Positions 45,798-54,897 of a stretch of 64,000 bases of DNA are shown here, piece by piece (the stretch's first letter is position 1; every line of letters begins with the position of its first letter). Origin of the DNA: Limnovirga sp038203525 (GTDB lineage Bacteria > Bacteroidota > Bacteroidia > Chitinophagales > Chitinophagaceae). The position numbers and the translations under genes are program-made. The notes beneath the pieces are model-generated. The model saw only the letters and a program-made list of their open reading frames with translations, did not search any database and was not told the DNA's origin. The stretch lies in NCBI GenBank assembly GCA_038203525.1, contig JBBRDW010000008.1, forward strand, positions 1-64,000, given 5' to 3'.

Positions 45798-46269
45798 GTA
45801 AAACAGAAGAATTACAAAGGCTTTATTAATAAAGGCGCCTTTTATTTATCATTTCAAAAATCTGCAATCTTAAATAAAAACTACGGCTATAATCCTGACA
45901 ACTATCAGCTTTTAAAATGTTTAAGATCATTTACCCTGCGTTTGGTAACGAATAATTTTACGGAGCAAGTAATAATTGGCGTGTTTCTTTAAAAGGATAT
46001 TGGTAAAGATGTGGCCGGGCCAAAATCAGGCAAACTTAATTTCATTTGCGATTTAGCTTAAACATAGGGAAGTAATAAAATTCATACTCCATTCTATTTG
46101 GAAATTACTTCTATTTTAAATTGGTTAAATCATAAATGTTTGATATATTGTACATTCGAAACAAAAGCAACCATTTGTACTTTTTAATCTGCCAGCTTTT
46201 TTATTTCTCAATATGTTTTTGTTATCCTTATTCGAAATAATTTTATTATTAATCAATAAATCAAAAACA

Positions 46270-47976
46270 ATGAAAAAAATCAACTTAAAGAGTCTCCTTG
46301 TACTCTCGTTGCTGCTTGGCAGCAGCTTTGCATTTAGCCAGACTAAAAATCCAGTTTCCCAACAAAGAAGAGTTGAATTATTACCAGGACAAAAATTACC
46401 GGAATACAGAGCTTCTTTTAATCCAACTATGAAAACGATTGCTAACCCTGCACTAATTCCGACTATAACGGATGGTGTAGACGTAAGAATTTTCCCTTCT
46501 TCAAGTATTCAGGCAGAAGTTACCATTGCCATTAACCGTTCAAACCCGCTCAATTTGCTTGCCAGCGCAAATACTTATGTTAGCACTTATAATCAGGGAT
46601 ATTACTCATCATCAGATGGTGGTGCAACTTGGTCTGGTTCAGATGTGCTTTCAGGAATTAGCTTAAGCCAGGTTTACGGCGATCCAACGGTTTGTTTTGC
46701 CAATGATGGCGCGGCTTACATGACTTCCATTAATGCCCTTGGGGGTTATTGGTTTCAAAAGTCAACCAATGGCGGAACAGCATGGTCTGCTGCTTCAAGG
46801 CCGGATAAAGGCACTGGTTACGATAAGGGAATGTCTACCTCTGATGACGTTGCTACCAGCCCTTATGTAAACTCGTTTTACCATGCCTGGTCAGATTTTA
46901 ATTCAGGCAATGGAGCTGTTGTATTAAACAGAAGTGCAGACGGCGGCGCAACTTTTTTACCAAGGGTTACACTCCGCAGTGGCGCGGTTGGTTTTGGTCA
47001 GGGCACCTGCGTGCAAACAGGTCTTAATGGTGAAGTATATGTTTGTTATGCCGACCATACCAGCGTTATTTCGCCATACCCTGCAACAGGAATGGGTTTT
47101 GTAAAGTCATTAGACGGAGGAGCTACTTTTACGCCAGCTACTGTTATTTTCCCTTATTCTGGTAACAGGGTAGATTACACCTCAAGCGTTTATAATTTTT
47201 CAAGGGTAAATGATTTTCCTTCCATGGCAGTTGATAAAAGCAGCCGTAAACCAGGCAGGATTTATACTGCCTATTCGGAAAAAAACAGCATTGACGGCCA
47301 TTCAGAAATTAAAGTGCGTTTTTCCGACAATCAGGGTTCAACCTGGAGTTCAGCAGTAACAGTTAACATCCCAATTGCAACTCAGAGCTTTTTTCCATGG
47401 ATTACTGTAGATGCCACTACCGGCCTTGTATTTGTGGCATATTATGCATTTGATCAACCTACCGGGTATTCAACCAATACTTATGTAGCGATATCTCTAA
47501 ATGGTGTAAAATGGAAAAATCAAAAAGTAAGCGATGTTCCACACATAACTGCCGCTATTAACAATACCCTTTTCGCAACAGGTTATGCCGGCGATTATAT
47601 AGGCATTGCAGCACAGGGAGGCAAAGCATACCCTACCTGGATGGATAACCGGAATGGTACCTGGCAAGTTTATTGCTCGCCTTTAACAATATCAAGAGCT
47701 TTTGCAGACGCTCAGGATATAGCAGCCAAGCCAGTTGAAACAAATAAACTTATCGTTAGTCCCAATCCATTTAAGGGAAACATCAATGTAACACTCTCCC
47801 TTAAAAATATCCGTTCAGTTGAACTTTACCATCAAAATGGTTCGCTGACAAAACGCTGGGATAATGTATCATCAGGAACTACTCTAAATGTAGGAACTGT
47901 ACCAAGAGGTACCTATGTTATTAAAGTAACAGACAAAGACAATGTAGTACATTCCCAAACAATTATTAAAGAATAG
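46270..47976 (+). CDS. Asp-box (BNR) repeat protein, T9SS cargo
   Basis: The protein has 568 residues from the ATG at 46270, which opens a signal peptide (MKKINLKSLLVLSLLLGSSFAFSQ). The body contains sialidase-type Asp-box repeats: SSDGGATWSGSD, STNGGTAWSAAS, SADGGATFLPRV, SLDGGATFTPAT and SDNQGSTWSSAV, predicting a six-bladed beta-propeller. The C-terminal ~80 residues (VSPNPFKGNINVTLSLKNIRSVELYHQNGSLTKRW...VPRGTYVIKVTDKDNVVHSQTIIKE) form a T9SS type A sorting domain. No sialidase arginine triad can be assigned, so it may bind rather than cleave glycans. It ends in a terminator. Confidence 0.88.
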   Translation: MKKINLKSLLVLSLLLGSSFAFSQTKNPVSQQRRVELLPGQKLPEYRASFNPTMKTIANPALIPTITDGVDVRIFPSSSIQAEVTIAINRSNPLNLLASANTYVSTYNQGYYSSSDGGATWSGSDVLSGISLSQVYGDPTVCFANDGAAYMTSINALGGYWFQKSTNGGTAWSAASRPDKGTGYDKGMSTSDDVATSPYVNSFYHAWSDFNSGNGAVVLNRSADGGATFLPRVTLRSGAVGFGQGTCVQTGLNGEVYVCYADHTSVISPYPATGMGFVKSLDGGATFTPATVIFPYSGNRVDYTSSVYNFSRVNDFPSMAVDKSSRKPGRIYTAYSEKNSIDGHSEIKVRFSDNQGSTWSSAVTVNIPIATQSFFPWITVDATTGLVFVAYYAFDQPTGYSTNTYVAISLNGVKWKNQKVSDVPHITAAINNTLFATGYAGDYIGIAAQGGKAYPTWMDNRNGTWQVYCSPLTISRAFADAQDIAAKPVETNKLIVSPNPFKGNINVTLSLKNIRSVELYHQNGSLTKRWDNVSSGTTLNVGTVPRGTYVIKVTDKDNVVHSQTIIKE

Positions 47977-47998
47977 CTTTTATAGCTGTATTGAAAAA

Positions 47999-48037
47999 TA
48001 AAAAGCCCTGTCAAAATAAATTGACAGGGTTTTTTTA
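47999..48037 (+). terminator. Rho-independent terminator of the Asp-box gene
   Basis: AAGCCCTGTCAA / TTGACAGGGTTT forms a hairpin with a six-base AT loop, preceded by an A-run and followed by T7. It starts about 25 bases past the stop. Confidence 0.9.
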
Positions 48038-48045
48038 TCAATGCA

Positions 48046-48270
48046 ATTTTTGAGGCCGGCATTTGAAATACTATGAAGCTTTGCTTGCGTCGCACTCTTT
48101 TACTGCATTACTTAAATTGGCAACTTTAGATAAGCAGGCAAAATATTTTATGGGTCTACCATTCTAAATTGACCATTGACAAATCACCATTGACGCTCAA
48201 AGTTGCGGACGTACAAGTGAGTGACACAACGAAGATGCCAAATGAACTGTAGCTGATAACCAAAAAATGC
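48046..48270. repeat. Composite interspersed repeat: mixed A/B inverted pair
   Basis: The left arm is A (core 48085-48103, CTTTTAC variant) and begins TTTTTGAGGCCGGCATTTG right after the terminator. The right arm is a perfect B core at 48211-48230. The interior carries TAAATTGACCATTGACAAATCACCATTGACG-type short direct repeats. With the terminator this accounts for the gap 47977-48309. Confidence 0.85.
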
Positions 48271-48309
48271 CTTTTGTTCAGGCTTTAAATTTTTGCGTAT
48301 ATCCAAAGG

Positions 48310-49053
48310 CTAAGGGAGCAGCAACGCCTTATTTCTTATGTCTACATTCTGCAGCAGCTGATAAAAATTTTTATTCGAGGCAAGTTCTGTTAACCCATCC
48401 AAATGGGTTTGGTGGTGCATATCGGTTCCTATCAGGCTAACCATTCCGGTGGTAATAAGCTTTTCTGCAACTTGTTTTATTTGCTTTCCATAATAGCCAT
48501 TAATTGATAAAAGGTTTACCTGCAACAGGCAGCCCATATCAATAAAACGCTGGTATGTTTTAAAATCGCGGTGGTAGTAGCTGTACCGCTCAGGATGGGC
48601 AAGTACGGGCTGAAGGCCTTTTAGCCTTAACTGAAAAATTACCCTTTCCATATTTGGCGAAGGGGCCATATAAGACATTTCGATAAGAATGAGGTTTTTG
48701 CCAAAAGTTAGCAGTGGCTTGCCGGCCAATATATTTTTTTCCATTTCGAGGTCTACCATGTACTCGGCGGCGGCTTCAATTTTTATATTGATATTTTTCT
48801 GCTGTAATGCCTGCTGCACAAGTTCTAATTTTGGCATAATGGTATCAGCATCGTTTGGATACATATCGGAAATGATATGCGGGGTGCAGATTAGTTTTGA
48901 ATATCCCAACTGCTGCAAAGCGGCAATAAATGTAATGGTTTCATCCAGTGTTTTAAGGCCATCATCAATGCCCGGCAACAGGTGCGAATGCATATCTGCC
49001 CCAATAAACGAAAGGTCTGGTGTTACTTTAGCTGTTCTAAAAAAGGAAAACAT
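48310..49053 (-). CDS. CpsB/YwqE-type tyrosine-protein phosphatase, PHP domain
   Basis: The protein has 247 residues with the PHP-fold metal motifs DMHSHLLPGIDDG (HxH), ICTPHIISDMYPN, VLAHPERYSYY and LIGTDMHHQTHL. This is the manganese-dependent phosphatase family that dephosphorylates the tyrosine-kinase tail controlling capsule or exopolysaccharide chain length. It is the last gene of the minus-strand polysaccharide locus, 99 bases after the sugar transferase gene. The matching tyrosine kinase (Wzc-like) is not in the window. Confidence 0.92.
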   Translation of the reverse strand: MFSFFRTAKVTPDLSFIGADMHSHLLPGIDDGLKTLDETITFIAALQQLGYSKLICTPHIISDMYPNDADTIMPKLELVQQALQQKNINIKIEAAAEYMVDLEMEKNILAGKPLLTFGKNLILIEMSYMAPSPNMERVIFQLRLKGLQPVLAHPERYSYYHRDFKTYQRFIDMGCLLQVNLLSINGYYGKQIKQVAEKLITTGMVSLIGTDMHHQTHLDGLTELASNKNFYQLLQNVDIRNKALLLP

Positions 49054-49152
49054 GGGTAAAGATATTGTAACCTGCTAATAAATTGTTGGATGCGGATGCG
49101 TTTGTTATTTACCGCACCATCGAAAAAAATATGAGTACCTGCAAAGGTTATC

Positions 49153-49863
49153 TCATTTAAAAAACAAAAGAAAAGTTTTAATAATAACAATAAAATAGAT
49201 TTTTACTTTTTGGTTGTGTGCATATTTTTTATTCAGCTCAATTTTGTGGGGCAATATTTTGTATATATAATATTCTTCAGCATTAGCGTGCGTTGCCAGT
49301 ATCGCATTTTCATTGCGGAATTCGATCGACGCATAATCGGTAATTCCGGGTTTTATCATGAGCATTTCGCGTTGTGCGGCGGTGTATAAATTCACATATT
49401 TTCTTAGTTCGGGTCGCGGGCCTACCAGGCTCATTTCGTTTTTTAGCACATTCCACAACTGGGGAAGCTCGTCCAGTTTATGCTTTCGCAGAAAAAACCC
49501 AAACCCAGTTATACGCTTATCCCTGCTGTCGATAGTTAAAGACCCTACCTCCTCCGAATGTTGATACATGGTCCTGAATTTATAAAGGGTAAAATCTTCT
49601 CCAAATTTACCAACTCTTTTTTGGGCGAAAATGATACTGCCACCTGATGTAATTTTTATGAGTATTGCAATTAGGGCGAGCAATGGCAGGAGGAAGATAA
49701 ACAGAAATGCAGAAATGGTCACGTCAAAAATCCTGATCGCGACAATATCGGCATAAGAAGTTTTTGGTTTATATATTTTATCAGGTAAAGCCCTAAGCCG
49801 GTCGTTATATATTTCTGCATGCATCGGCTTATGCTGATCGGTTTTAAAATCATCTTGAATCAT
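49153..49863 (-). CDS. Bacterial sugar transferase (priming phosphoglycosyltransferase)
   Basis: The protein has 236 residues. A single N-terminal hydrophobic helix (ISAFLFIFLLPLLALIAILIKI) precedes the catalytic core: IIFAQKRVGKFGEDFTLYKFRTM, then FLRKHKLDELPQLWNVLKNEMSLVGPRPE and IKPGITDYASIEF. This is the monotopic phosphoglycosyltransferase type (PglC/WcaJ catalytic domain) that loads the first sugar phosphate onto undecaprenyl phosphate. It lies 17 bases after the aminotransferase stop, in the same operon. The absence of the large N-terminal domain of WcaJ makes it the short form. Confidence 0.93.
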   Translation of the reverse strand: MIQDDFKTDQHKPMHAEIYNDRLRALPDKIYKPKTSYADIVAIRIFDVTISAFLFIFLLPLLALIAILIKITSGGSIIFAQKRVGKFGEDFTLYKFRTMYQHSEEVGSLTIDSRDKRITGFGFFLRKHKLDELPQLWNVLKNEMSLVGPRPELRKYVNLYTAAQREMLMIKPGITDYASIEFRNENAILATHANAEEYYIYKILPHKIELNKKYAHNQKVKIYFIVIIKTFLLFFK

Positions 49864-49880
49864 ATATTGGTCCGGATAAA

Positions 49881-51098
49881 TTATTTGTTCAAAACTTCTC
49901 TCACAGAGTCTGCTACGGCCTCAGCTATCAGTTTGCATTGTTCTTTGCTCAGTTGCGGATAAACAGGTAACGAAATTTCATTACAGTACTGGTTATATGC
50001 CCCTGGATAATCTTCAATTTTGTATCCACCATTTTTAAAAATAGTGAGCATGGGCAACGGAATAAAATGTACATTAACAGCTACTCCCCGTTTTGTAATC
50101 AGCTTTATAATTTCATCCCGCTGCTGTTCATTTATTTTTTTTATGCGCAATGGGTAAAAGTGATACGATGGAAAACATCCTTCCTTTTTAAATGGCGGAC
50201 AAACTGCCCATTGAAACGCTGTAAAAAATATGTCGTAAAAATCAAATATTCTTATCCTCTCCAAAAGTAGTAAATCTTTGTACTTTCTGAATTGAGCCAG
50301 GGCAATCGCTGCCAATACATCCGGCATATTCATTTTAAACCCGGGGTAAATAATATCATATTTCCATCCGCCATCTTTAGATTTTGAGAAAGCATCTTTG
50401 GTTTGCCCATTCAAGGTCCATAATCTCAGTGTCTCGTAAATTTCGCTGTTATTAAAAGGCCCTGGCATATTTAAACAAATAATGCCGCCTTCGGCAGAAG
50501 TTACATTCTTTACCGCATGCAGGGAAAATACGGTTATGTCTGCCACTTCAGCAATGGATTTATTGTTGTACACCGCACCAAGTGCATGCGCTGCATCTGA
50601 AAGCAAAAGAATTCTACCCAGTGCTCTTTGCTTTTCGCTGGACGCGATAAATTTTTGCTTAACTGTATCGCTATTAATTACGGCATTAATCTCATCATAA
50701 TTACAGGGCCAACCACTAAAGTCTACGCTTATTACAGCTTTTGTTCTGGAAGTAATGGCAAGTCTTATTTTTTCCGGATCAATGTTAAAATCTTCGGCTA
50801 CATCCACCATCACTGGCGTTGCCCCAATATGCATTACTGCCAGCGCTGTTGCGCAATAAGTATAAGCCGGTATTATCACTTCATCACCTCGGGTAATTCC
50901 AAACCAATGGAGTACCAGCATCATTGCGGAAGTAGCAGAACTTACCGTGAGCGCATTTTCTACATTACAAAAAGAGGCAATTTCAACTTCCAGCTGTTTT
51001 GCCTTTGGCCCTGTTGTAATCCACCCGCTTTGCAGCGTTTGGGTAACCTCATCTATAATATCCTGGTCAATATATGGTGGCGAAAATGGTATCTGCAT
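49881..51098 (-). CDS. DegT/DnrJ/EryC1/StrS family sugar aminotransferase
   Basis: The protein has 405 residues. PLP-dependent fold: IPFSPPYIDQDIIDEVTQTLQSGWITTGPKAKQLE at the N-terminus, VSSATSAMMLVLHW, DEVIIPAYTYCATALAVMHIGATPVMVDV, LLSDAAHALGA and the Schiff-base lysine in FSLHAVKNVTSAEGG. It is probably involved in making an amino sugar for the polysaccharide of this locus; the regiochemistry (for example C4 or C3 amination) cannot be told. The C-terminus (VHFIPLPMLTIFKNGGYKIEDYPGA) is complete. Confidence 0.92.
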   Translation of the reverse strand: MQIPFSPPYIDQDIIDEVTQTLQSGWITTGPKAKQLEVEIASFCNVENALTVSSATSAMMLVLHWFGITRGDEVIIPAYTYCATALAVMHIGATPVMVDVAEDFNIDPEKIRLAITSRTKAVISVDFSGWPCNYDEINAVINSDTVKQKFIASSEKQRALGRILLLSDAAHALGAVYNNKSIAEVADITVFSLHAVKNVTSAEGGIICLNMPGPFNNSEIYETLRLWTLNGQTKDAFSKSKDGGWKYDIIYPGFKMNMPDVLAAIALAQFRKYKDLLLLERIRIFDFYDIFFTAFQWAVCPPFKKEGCFPSYHFYPLRIKKINEQQRDEIIKLITKRGVAVNVHFIPLPMLTIFKNGGYKIEDYPGAYNQYCNEISLPVYPQLSKEQCKLIAEAVADSVREVLNK

Positions 51099-51387
51099 AA
51101 TACTTTATACTTAATACGCCGGTCAGCCTAACAATATCAATAATCGGGAAACACCTGATAACGCCAGCGTTGTTAACGAAGGTGCTTTCAAAAAAGCAAA
51201 GCCGCAATAAAAAAAACACCTTTAATAGATATTTAATTTTTACCGCACAACGTGTCAATTAATGGTTTTGTATTTTGCTCATTAAAACTTATCTGTACAA
51301 TACCCCCGCCACGGCGTTGAGTAAAGCTCAAGAGTAGATCTTACGTTTGACTCTAAAAATTCAACTAACTTTTTTTCCGCTGGTTAT

Positions 51388-52419
51388 CTATAATTCGTTC
51401 AACACCACCTGCCATTTTGTAAAAACACTTTCCTGATTAAATTGTTGCGCATACATACGCGCATTGATACATGAAGTGATACCTAATTCAGGGTTTTCAA
51501 TAACCCTGCTAATTGCCACTGCCATCGCCTCATCGTCGTCTAGGTTAACAAGAAAGCCATTTTCTCCGTTTTTTATCATCCAGGGAATTCCTCCACTGTT
51601 TACAGATACTATTACCAACCCTGATGCCATGAATTCAACAAGGGTTACCGGCGCATTATCTACACGGTTTGTACACAGAAAAATATCATAATCCTCCGCA
51701 TAGGCCATTTTAGCACTGTGCCCGAGATAGCCCGGAAAGATAATTTTATCTCTCAATCCGTAATCACCGCTCATTTGTTCAATTTTCTTTTGCAAACCTC
51801 CGTCAGTACCTGCCATCAGCATTTTAAAAGAGGGATATTTTTTTGATAGAATTAAAGCCACCCGAACCGCCATCTCAGGGTTATAGACCTCGCTGAAAGA
51901 ACGCATCCAAAGAAGATGAGGGCGAAATATCTTCTTGTTGAGCACAGGATAAGCCGATATATCCAGGCTGTTTTCTATAACCAGCGATTTAATCCCAAAC
52001 CTTTCAAGAAACTGCTGCATAAAAACAGAAGGGCAAACGATTATATCAGCCCTGCCCATAGCCTTAATAAATTTATACTCACCCGCCAATACCTGCTTTG
52101 GAATAGAACCGCCATGAACGATTAATATCACTTTCTTACCAAGCTGTTTTAATAAACGCACCGATACATCCTGCCAAATAAAACTCATCCTCGTGCCATA
52201 TAACGGAACAATGGCAATATTGAAGCGACTGCATTTGCTAATGATAACATAAATGGTAGCTACTAATTTGTAAAGCTTTTTATATTGCCTGGTGGCGGTT
52301 ACAATACCAATATTGTTCTTTACAAATAATGCTGTGAGTTGCTCTGCCGCAGACGTTGCATGCTCTGAATTTTTCGAATGGTAGAACGAACCTATAATCA
52401 GAATTTTTTTCTCTATCAT
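51388..52419 (-). CDS. Glycosyltransferase family 4
   Basis: The protein has 343 residues. A GT-B fold is suggested by KKILIIGSFYHSKNSEHATSAAEQL at the N-terminus and the C-terminal donor domain: HLLWMRSFSEVYNPEMAVRVALIL, FPGYLGHSAKMAYAEDYDIFLCTNRVDNAPVTLVEFMASGLVIVSVNSGGIPWMIKNGENGFLV. The usual E-x7-E pair reads N-APVTLV-E, with the first Glu replaced, a variant found in some GT4 enzymes. It lies 289 bases upstream of the aminotransferase gene; 51099-51387 shows no repeat or other feature. Confidence 0.88.
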   Translation of the reverse strand: MIEKKILIIGSFYHSKNSEHATSAAEQLTALFVKNNIGIVTATRQYKKLYKLVATIYVIISKCSRFNIAIVPLYGTRMSFIWQDVSVRLLKQLGKKVILIVHGGSIPKQVLAGEYKFIKAMGRADIIVCPSVFMQQFLERFGIKSLVIENSLDISAYPVLNKKIFRPHLLWMRSFSEVYNPEMAVRVALILSKKYPSFKMLMAGTDGGLQKKIEQMSGDYGLRDKIIFPGYLGHSAKMAYAEDYDIFLCTNRVDNAPVTLVEFMASGLVIVSVNSGGIPWMIKNGENGFLVNLDDDEAMAVAISRVIENPELGITSCINARMYAQQFNQESVFTKWQVVLNEL

Positions 52420-52432
52420 CTTTATCGTAAAA

Positions 52433-52515
52433 TATTTTTGGGGCCAGTCATAAGCTTTTTATGGCGGCTTCGTTGCGTCGCACTCTTGTACTTTCTGATC
52501 AATGTTCGACAAAAA
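52433..52515 (-). repeat. Interspersed repeat, subfamily A
   Basis: The core at 52472-52491 is perfect. The ATATTTTTGGGGCCAGTC end faces the glycosyltransferase start. Confidence 0.85.
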
Positions 52516-52623
52516 ATAAATTTAAATATTAAGCTTCAATTCGATAATTTTATGAAGTCAAATATCCAGTTAACCCCGGTATTTTGCCGATAAAAAATTT
52601 ATTCACAGCTAAAAATAAAACCC

Positions 52624-54048
52624 ATGAAACATTTAAACTTAATCTTCATTTGCGCTGTATTATCATCAGGCATATACGCCCAAAAAGTGCTAACTGTTGA
52701 AAACGACACGATCAGTGGCGGCAACTGGTTACACAACATTAAAATAACAAACAGCTACGATGGCAATTGTTATTTAATCAGTTCCCTTTATCAAACCTGG
52801 AATGCAGGCACCAGCAGTTACGCCAATTCTCTTTTAACAACCTACACCAATAATACAGATGGTACAATTAGTCAGTTTCTGAGCCAAACATGGAATGGAT
52901 CATCCTGGGTTAATGTGGTAAGAGAAACCTTTACTTATACTGCTTTTGGAAAGCCTTCTCTCACTGTTTCAGAAATTTATCAGGGCAGCAACTGGCAAAC
53001 CAGCGGTAATACTGTTTTTACCTATGATATTAACCATTTTCTCGTTGTGGATTCTACCACCAGTATTTTCGGCATTACCCTTCCGCTTTTAAAAAATCTC
53101 TATACAAATAATGGCGATGGTTCTCCCAGTCAAATTATTGACCAAACCTGGGTGCCTTTTCCACCACCCGCCAAATGGAAAAATGCAGGTCGCCAAACAC
53201 TTACTTATTACAACAACTCACCAAATAAATACTTAGCAATTAAAAACGAAACAGCGTCAGGTAATAACTGGATAAATTCAGATTCCACCTCATATTCCTA
53301 CAACGGAAACGGTAACGCTTCTTATTCAATAAAACAGCTTTGGGAAAAAGGTTCATCAACCTGGAAAAATTCGGTTAAAGATAATTTTACTTACAATGGC
53401 AACACACTAAATATCAGCATTACCCAAAAATGGAATAGTGTCTCCAGCATTTGGCAGGATTCTGCAAGGGATACTTATACCTACAACAGCAACTGCCTTT
53501 TGCCAATTACATTGCTCAACTTTAATGCTATACACCAAAACAATAAAGTACAGTTGAGCTGGAACACTGCCGGTGAAGTTAACAGTGATCATTTCAATAT
53601 ACAACGCAGCAGTGATGCTGTCAACTTTATAAACATTGGTAAAGTAAATGCTGCTGGCCTCAGTTCTTCACAAATGAGTTACAGTTTTACAGATGATATT
53701 TCGCAACTAAAAACAAACAAAGTCTATTACCGGCTTCAACAGGAAGATAAAGATGGAAAGATAACTTTGAGCAATATTGCGGCTATTTCCATTACTGGCA
53801 GAACCTTGCAATTCCTTCTGCTTCCAAATCCTGCAAGGAATTATTTTACCATTATTCCCGATGGCAGTATTGATCTTAATAAAACGACAATCAGCATCTC
53901 GTCTGTTTCAGGTAAAGTGCTTATTCAACAAAAGCTAAGTGGTGTTGGTAACCAAAAGATAAATATATCTTCTTTGCCAAAAGGCATATATGTTGTGAGC
54001 CTTATAACCAATGGCAATATTCAAACTCAAAAACTGGTTGTTGACTAA
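52624..54048 (+). CDS. T9SS-sorted surface protein with ~30-residue tryptophan repeats
   Basis: The protein has 474 residues with a signal peptide (MKHLNLIFICAVLSSGIYAQ). Residues about 30-285 hold seven or eight imperfect repeats of about 30 residues, each with a W-N-G-S-S-W core and a closing T-(F/Y)-T-Y-N (for example SQTWNGSSWVNVVRETFTY, KQLWEKGSSTWKNSVKDNFTY, TQKWNSVSSIWQDSARDTYTY). A linker domain follows (LLNFNAIHQNNKVQLSWNTAGEVNSDHFNIQRSSD, fibronectin-like). The end is a T9SS type A sorting domain (LLPNPARNYFTIIPDG...LPKGIYVVSLITNG). Function unknown, probably adhesion. It is the only plus-strand gene within the polysaccharide locus and has its own terminator. Confidence 0.85.
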   Translation: MKHLNLIFICAVLSSGIYAQKVLTVENDTISGGNWLHNIKITNSYDGNCYLISSLYQTWNAGTSSYANSLLTTYTNNTDGTISQFLSQTWNGSSWVNVVRETFTYTAFGKPSLTVSEIYQGSNWQTSGNTVFTYDINHFLVVDSTTSIFGITLPLLKNLYTNNGDGSPSQIIDQTWVPFPPPAKWKNAGRQTLTYYNNSPNKYLAIKNETASGNNWINSDSTSYSYNGNGNASYSIKQLWEKGSSTWKNSVKDNFTYNGNTLNISITQKWNSVSSIWQDSARDTYTYNSNCLLPITLLNFNAIHQNNKVQLSWNTAGEVNSDHFNIQRSSDAVNFINIGKVNAAGLSSSQMSYSFTDDISQLKTNKVYYRLQQEDKDGKITLSNIAAISITGRTLQFLLLPNPARNYFTIIPDGSIDLNKTTISISSVSGKVLIQQKLSGVGNQKINISSLPKGIYVVSLITNGNIQTQKLVVD

Positions 54049-54059
54049 TCCACCAATTT

Positions 54060-54109
54060 AAACAGGGCTTTTACAGTTTTAGCGATTACTGTAAAAGCCC
54101 TGTTTTTTA
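54060..54109 (+). terminator. Rho-independent terminator
   Basis: A long perfect stem, AACAGGGCTTTTACAG / CTGTAAAAGCCCTGTT, with a 12-base loop is followed by T5-6. It lies about 12 bases past the T9SS gene stop. Confidence 0.93.
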
Positions 54110-54139
54110 GTTGGTTACCAGCCCCATTTTAATTTAACT

Positions 54140-54238
54140 GAGCGTAACGGCTGTTTGAAGGCTCAACACTGATTTAGACGTACAAGTGTGCGACGCAACA
54201 AAAGCCTCATAGATGTTCTAACGCCAGGCTCAAAATCT
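54140..54238 (+). repeat. Interspersed repeat, subfamily A
   Basis: The core is at 54180-54198 (GTACAAGTGTGCGACGCAAC). The outer end ACGCCAGGCTCAAAATC lies at about 54220-54237, next to the stop of the acetyltransferase gene. Confidence 0.85.
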
Positions 54239-54252
54239 AAAAATGCTAAAAA

Positions 54253-54897
54253 TTATCCATCCGTTTTAACCATTTCTACCGAACCCTTATGTTCTTTTGC
54301 AATACGCCAGCCTACTTTTTTATACGCATTAATTGCATGTAAATTATCCGCTTTTACGGAGAGCGTAAGCAGCTTGATACCGCTTGAAATAGCTTCATTT
54401 TCGAACTGGTTCATCAATAATTCAAAAACACCTTTTCCTCTGAACGCAGGGTGAACGCCAATTACAACAAGTCCGAGCCGCTTTGCAATACCGGCAACTG
54501 CCACGAATTGAGCAGGCTGAACTTTAGGCTTCTCATTAAAAAAATTTCGAAAAATGTTTTTTAAGATGAGCGGATAGAATACCAATACCTGCTTATTAAA
54601 AATGAGCCACGGCTTTTTTGCGAATGCCACTACAGCCTGCTTCATTGCATAGCGCATCATTCCACTTGTTGAACCATCTCCGGTATATTGAGGTGCCAGG
54701 GCTCCAATATATCCAACTATATCGCCTTCACAATTTACATGATATAAGAAACGGTTCTCCCCTGCAAGAAACCATTGAAAGGTTTTAATAACAACTGCAT
54801 TGCCAAGTTTGGTTGAAAATGAATTCGGGAAGCATAAGCGGTTGCATTCACTGATTTTTTCAAGATCAAATTGCGAGCTTCTGGCTACCTGGTACAT
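54253..54897 (-). CDS. GNAT family acetyltransferase
   Basis: The protein has 214 residues from the ATG at 54897; the frame is open to a TTG at 54924. The acetyl-CoA binding segment is LGLVVIGVHPAFRGKGVFELLMNQFENEA (Q/RxxGxG-like, FRGKGV), preceded by a long variable N-terminal half and followed by LSVKADNLHAINAYKKVGWRIAKEHKGSVEM. Its start lies 32 bases inside the end of the O-antigen ligase gene, so it is translationally coupled to the polysaccharide operon. It may N- or O-acetylate a sugar or precursor; unproven. Confidence 0.85.
   Translation of the reverse strand: MYQVARSSQFDLEKISECNRLCFPNSFSTKLGNAVVIKTFQWFLAGENRFLYHVNCEGDIVGYIGALAPQYTGDGSTSGMMRYAMKQAVVAFAKKPWLIFNKQVLVFYPLILKNIFRNFFNEKPKVQPAQFVAVAGIAKRLGLVVIGVHPAFRGKGVFELLMNQFENEAISSGIKLLTLSVKADNLHAINAYKKVGWRIAKEHKGSVEMVKTDG

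Noticed and set aside
45783..45992. 69-codon plus-strand frame after ychF
   Set aside because: It starts in the inner module of a repeat copy, has low complexity and no recognisable motif; kept as unannotated.
46100..46270. Bacteroidota-type promoter (TTG / TAnnTTTG) upstream of the Asp-box gene
   Set aside because: TTTG and TTG triplets are present but no pair has the required 17-20 base spacing with a good -7 match.
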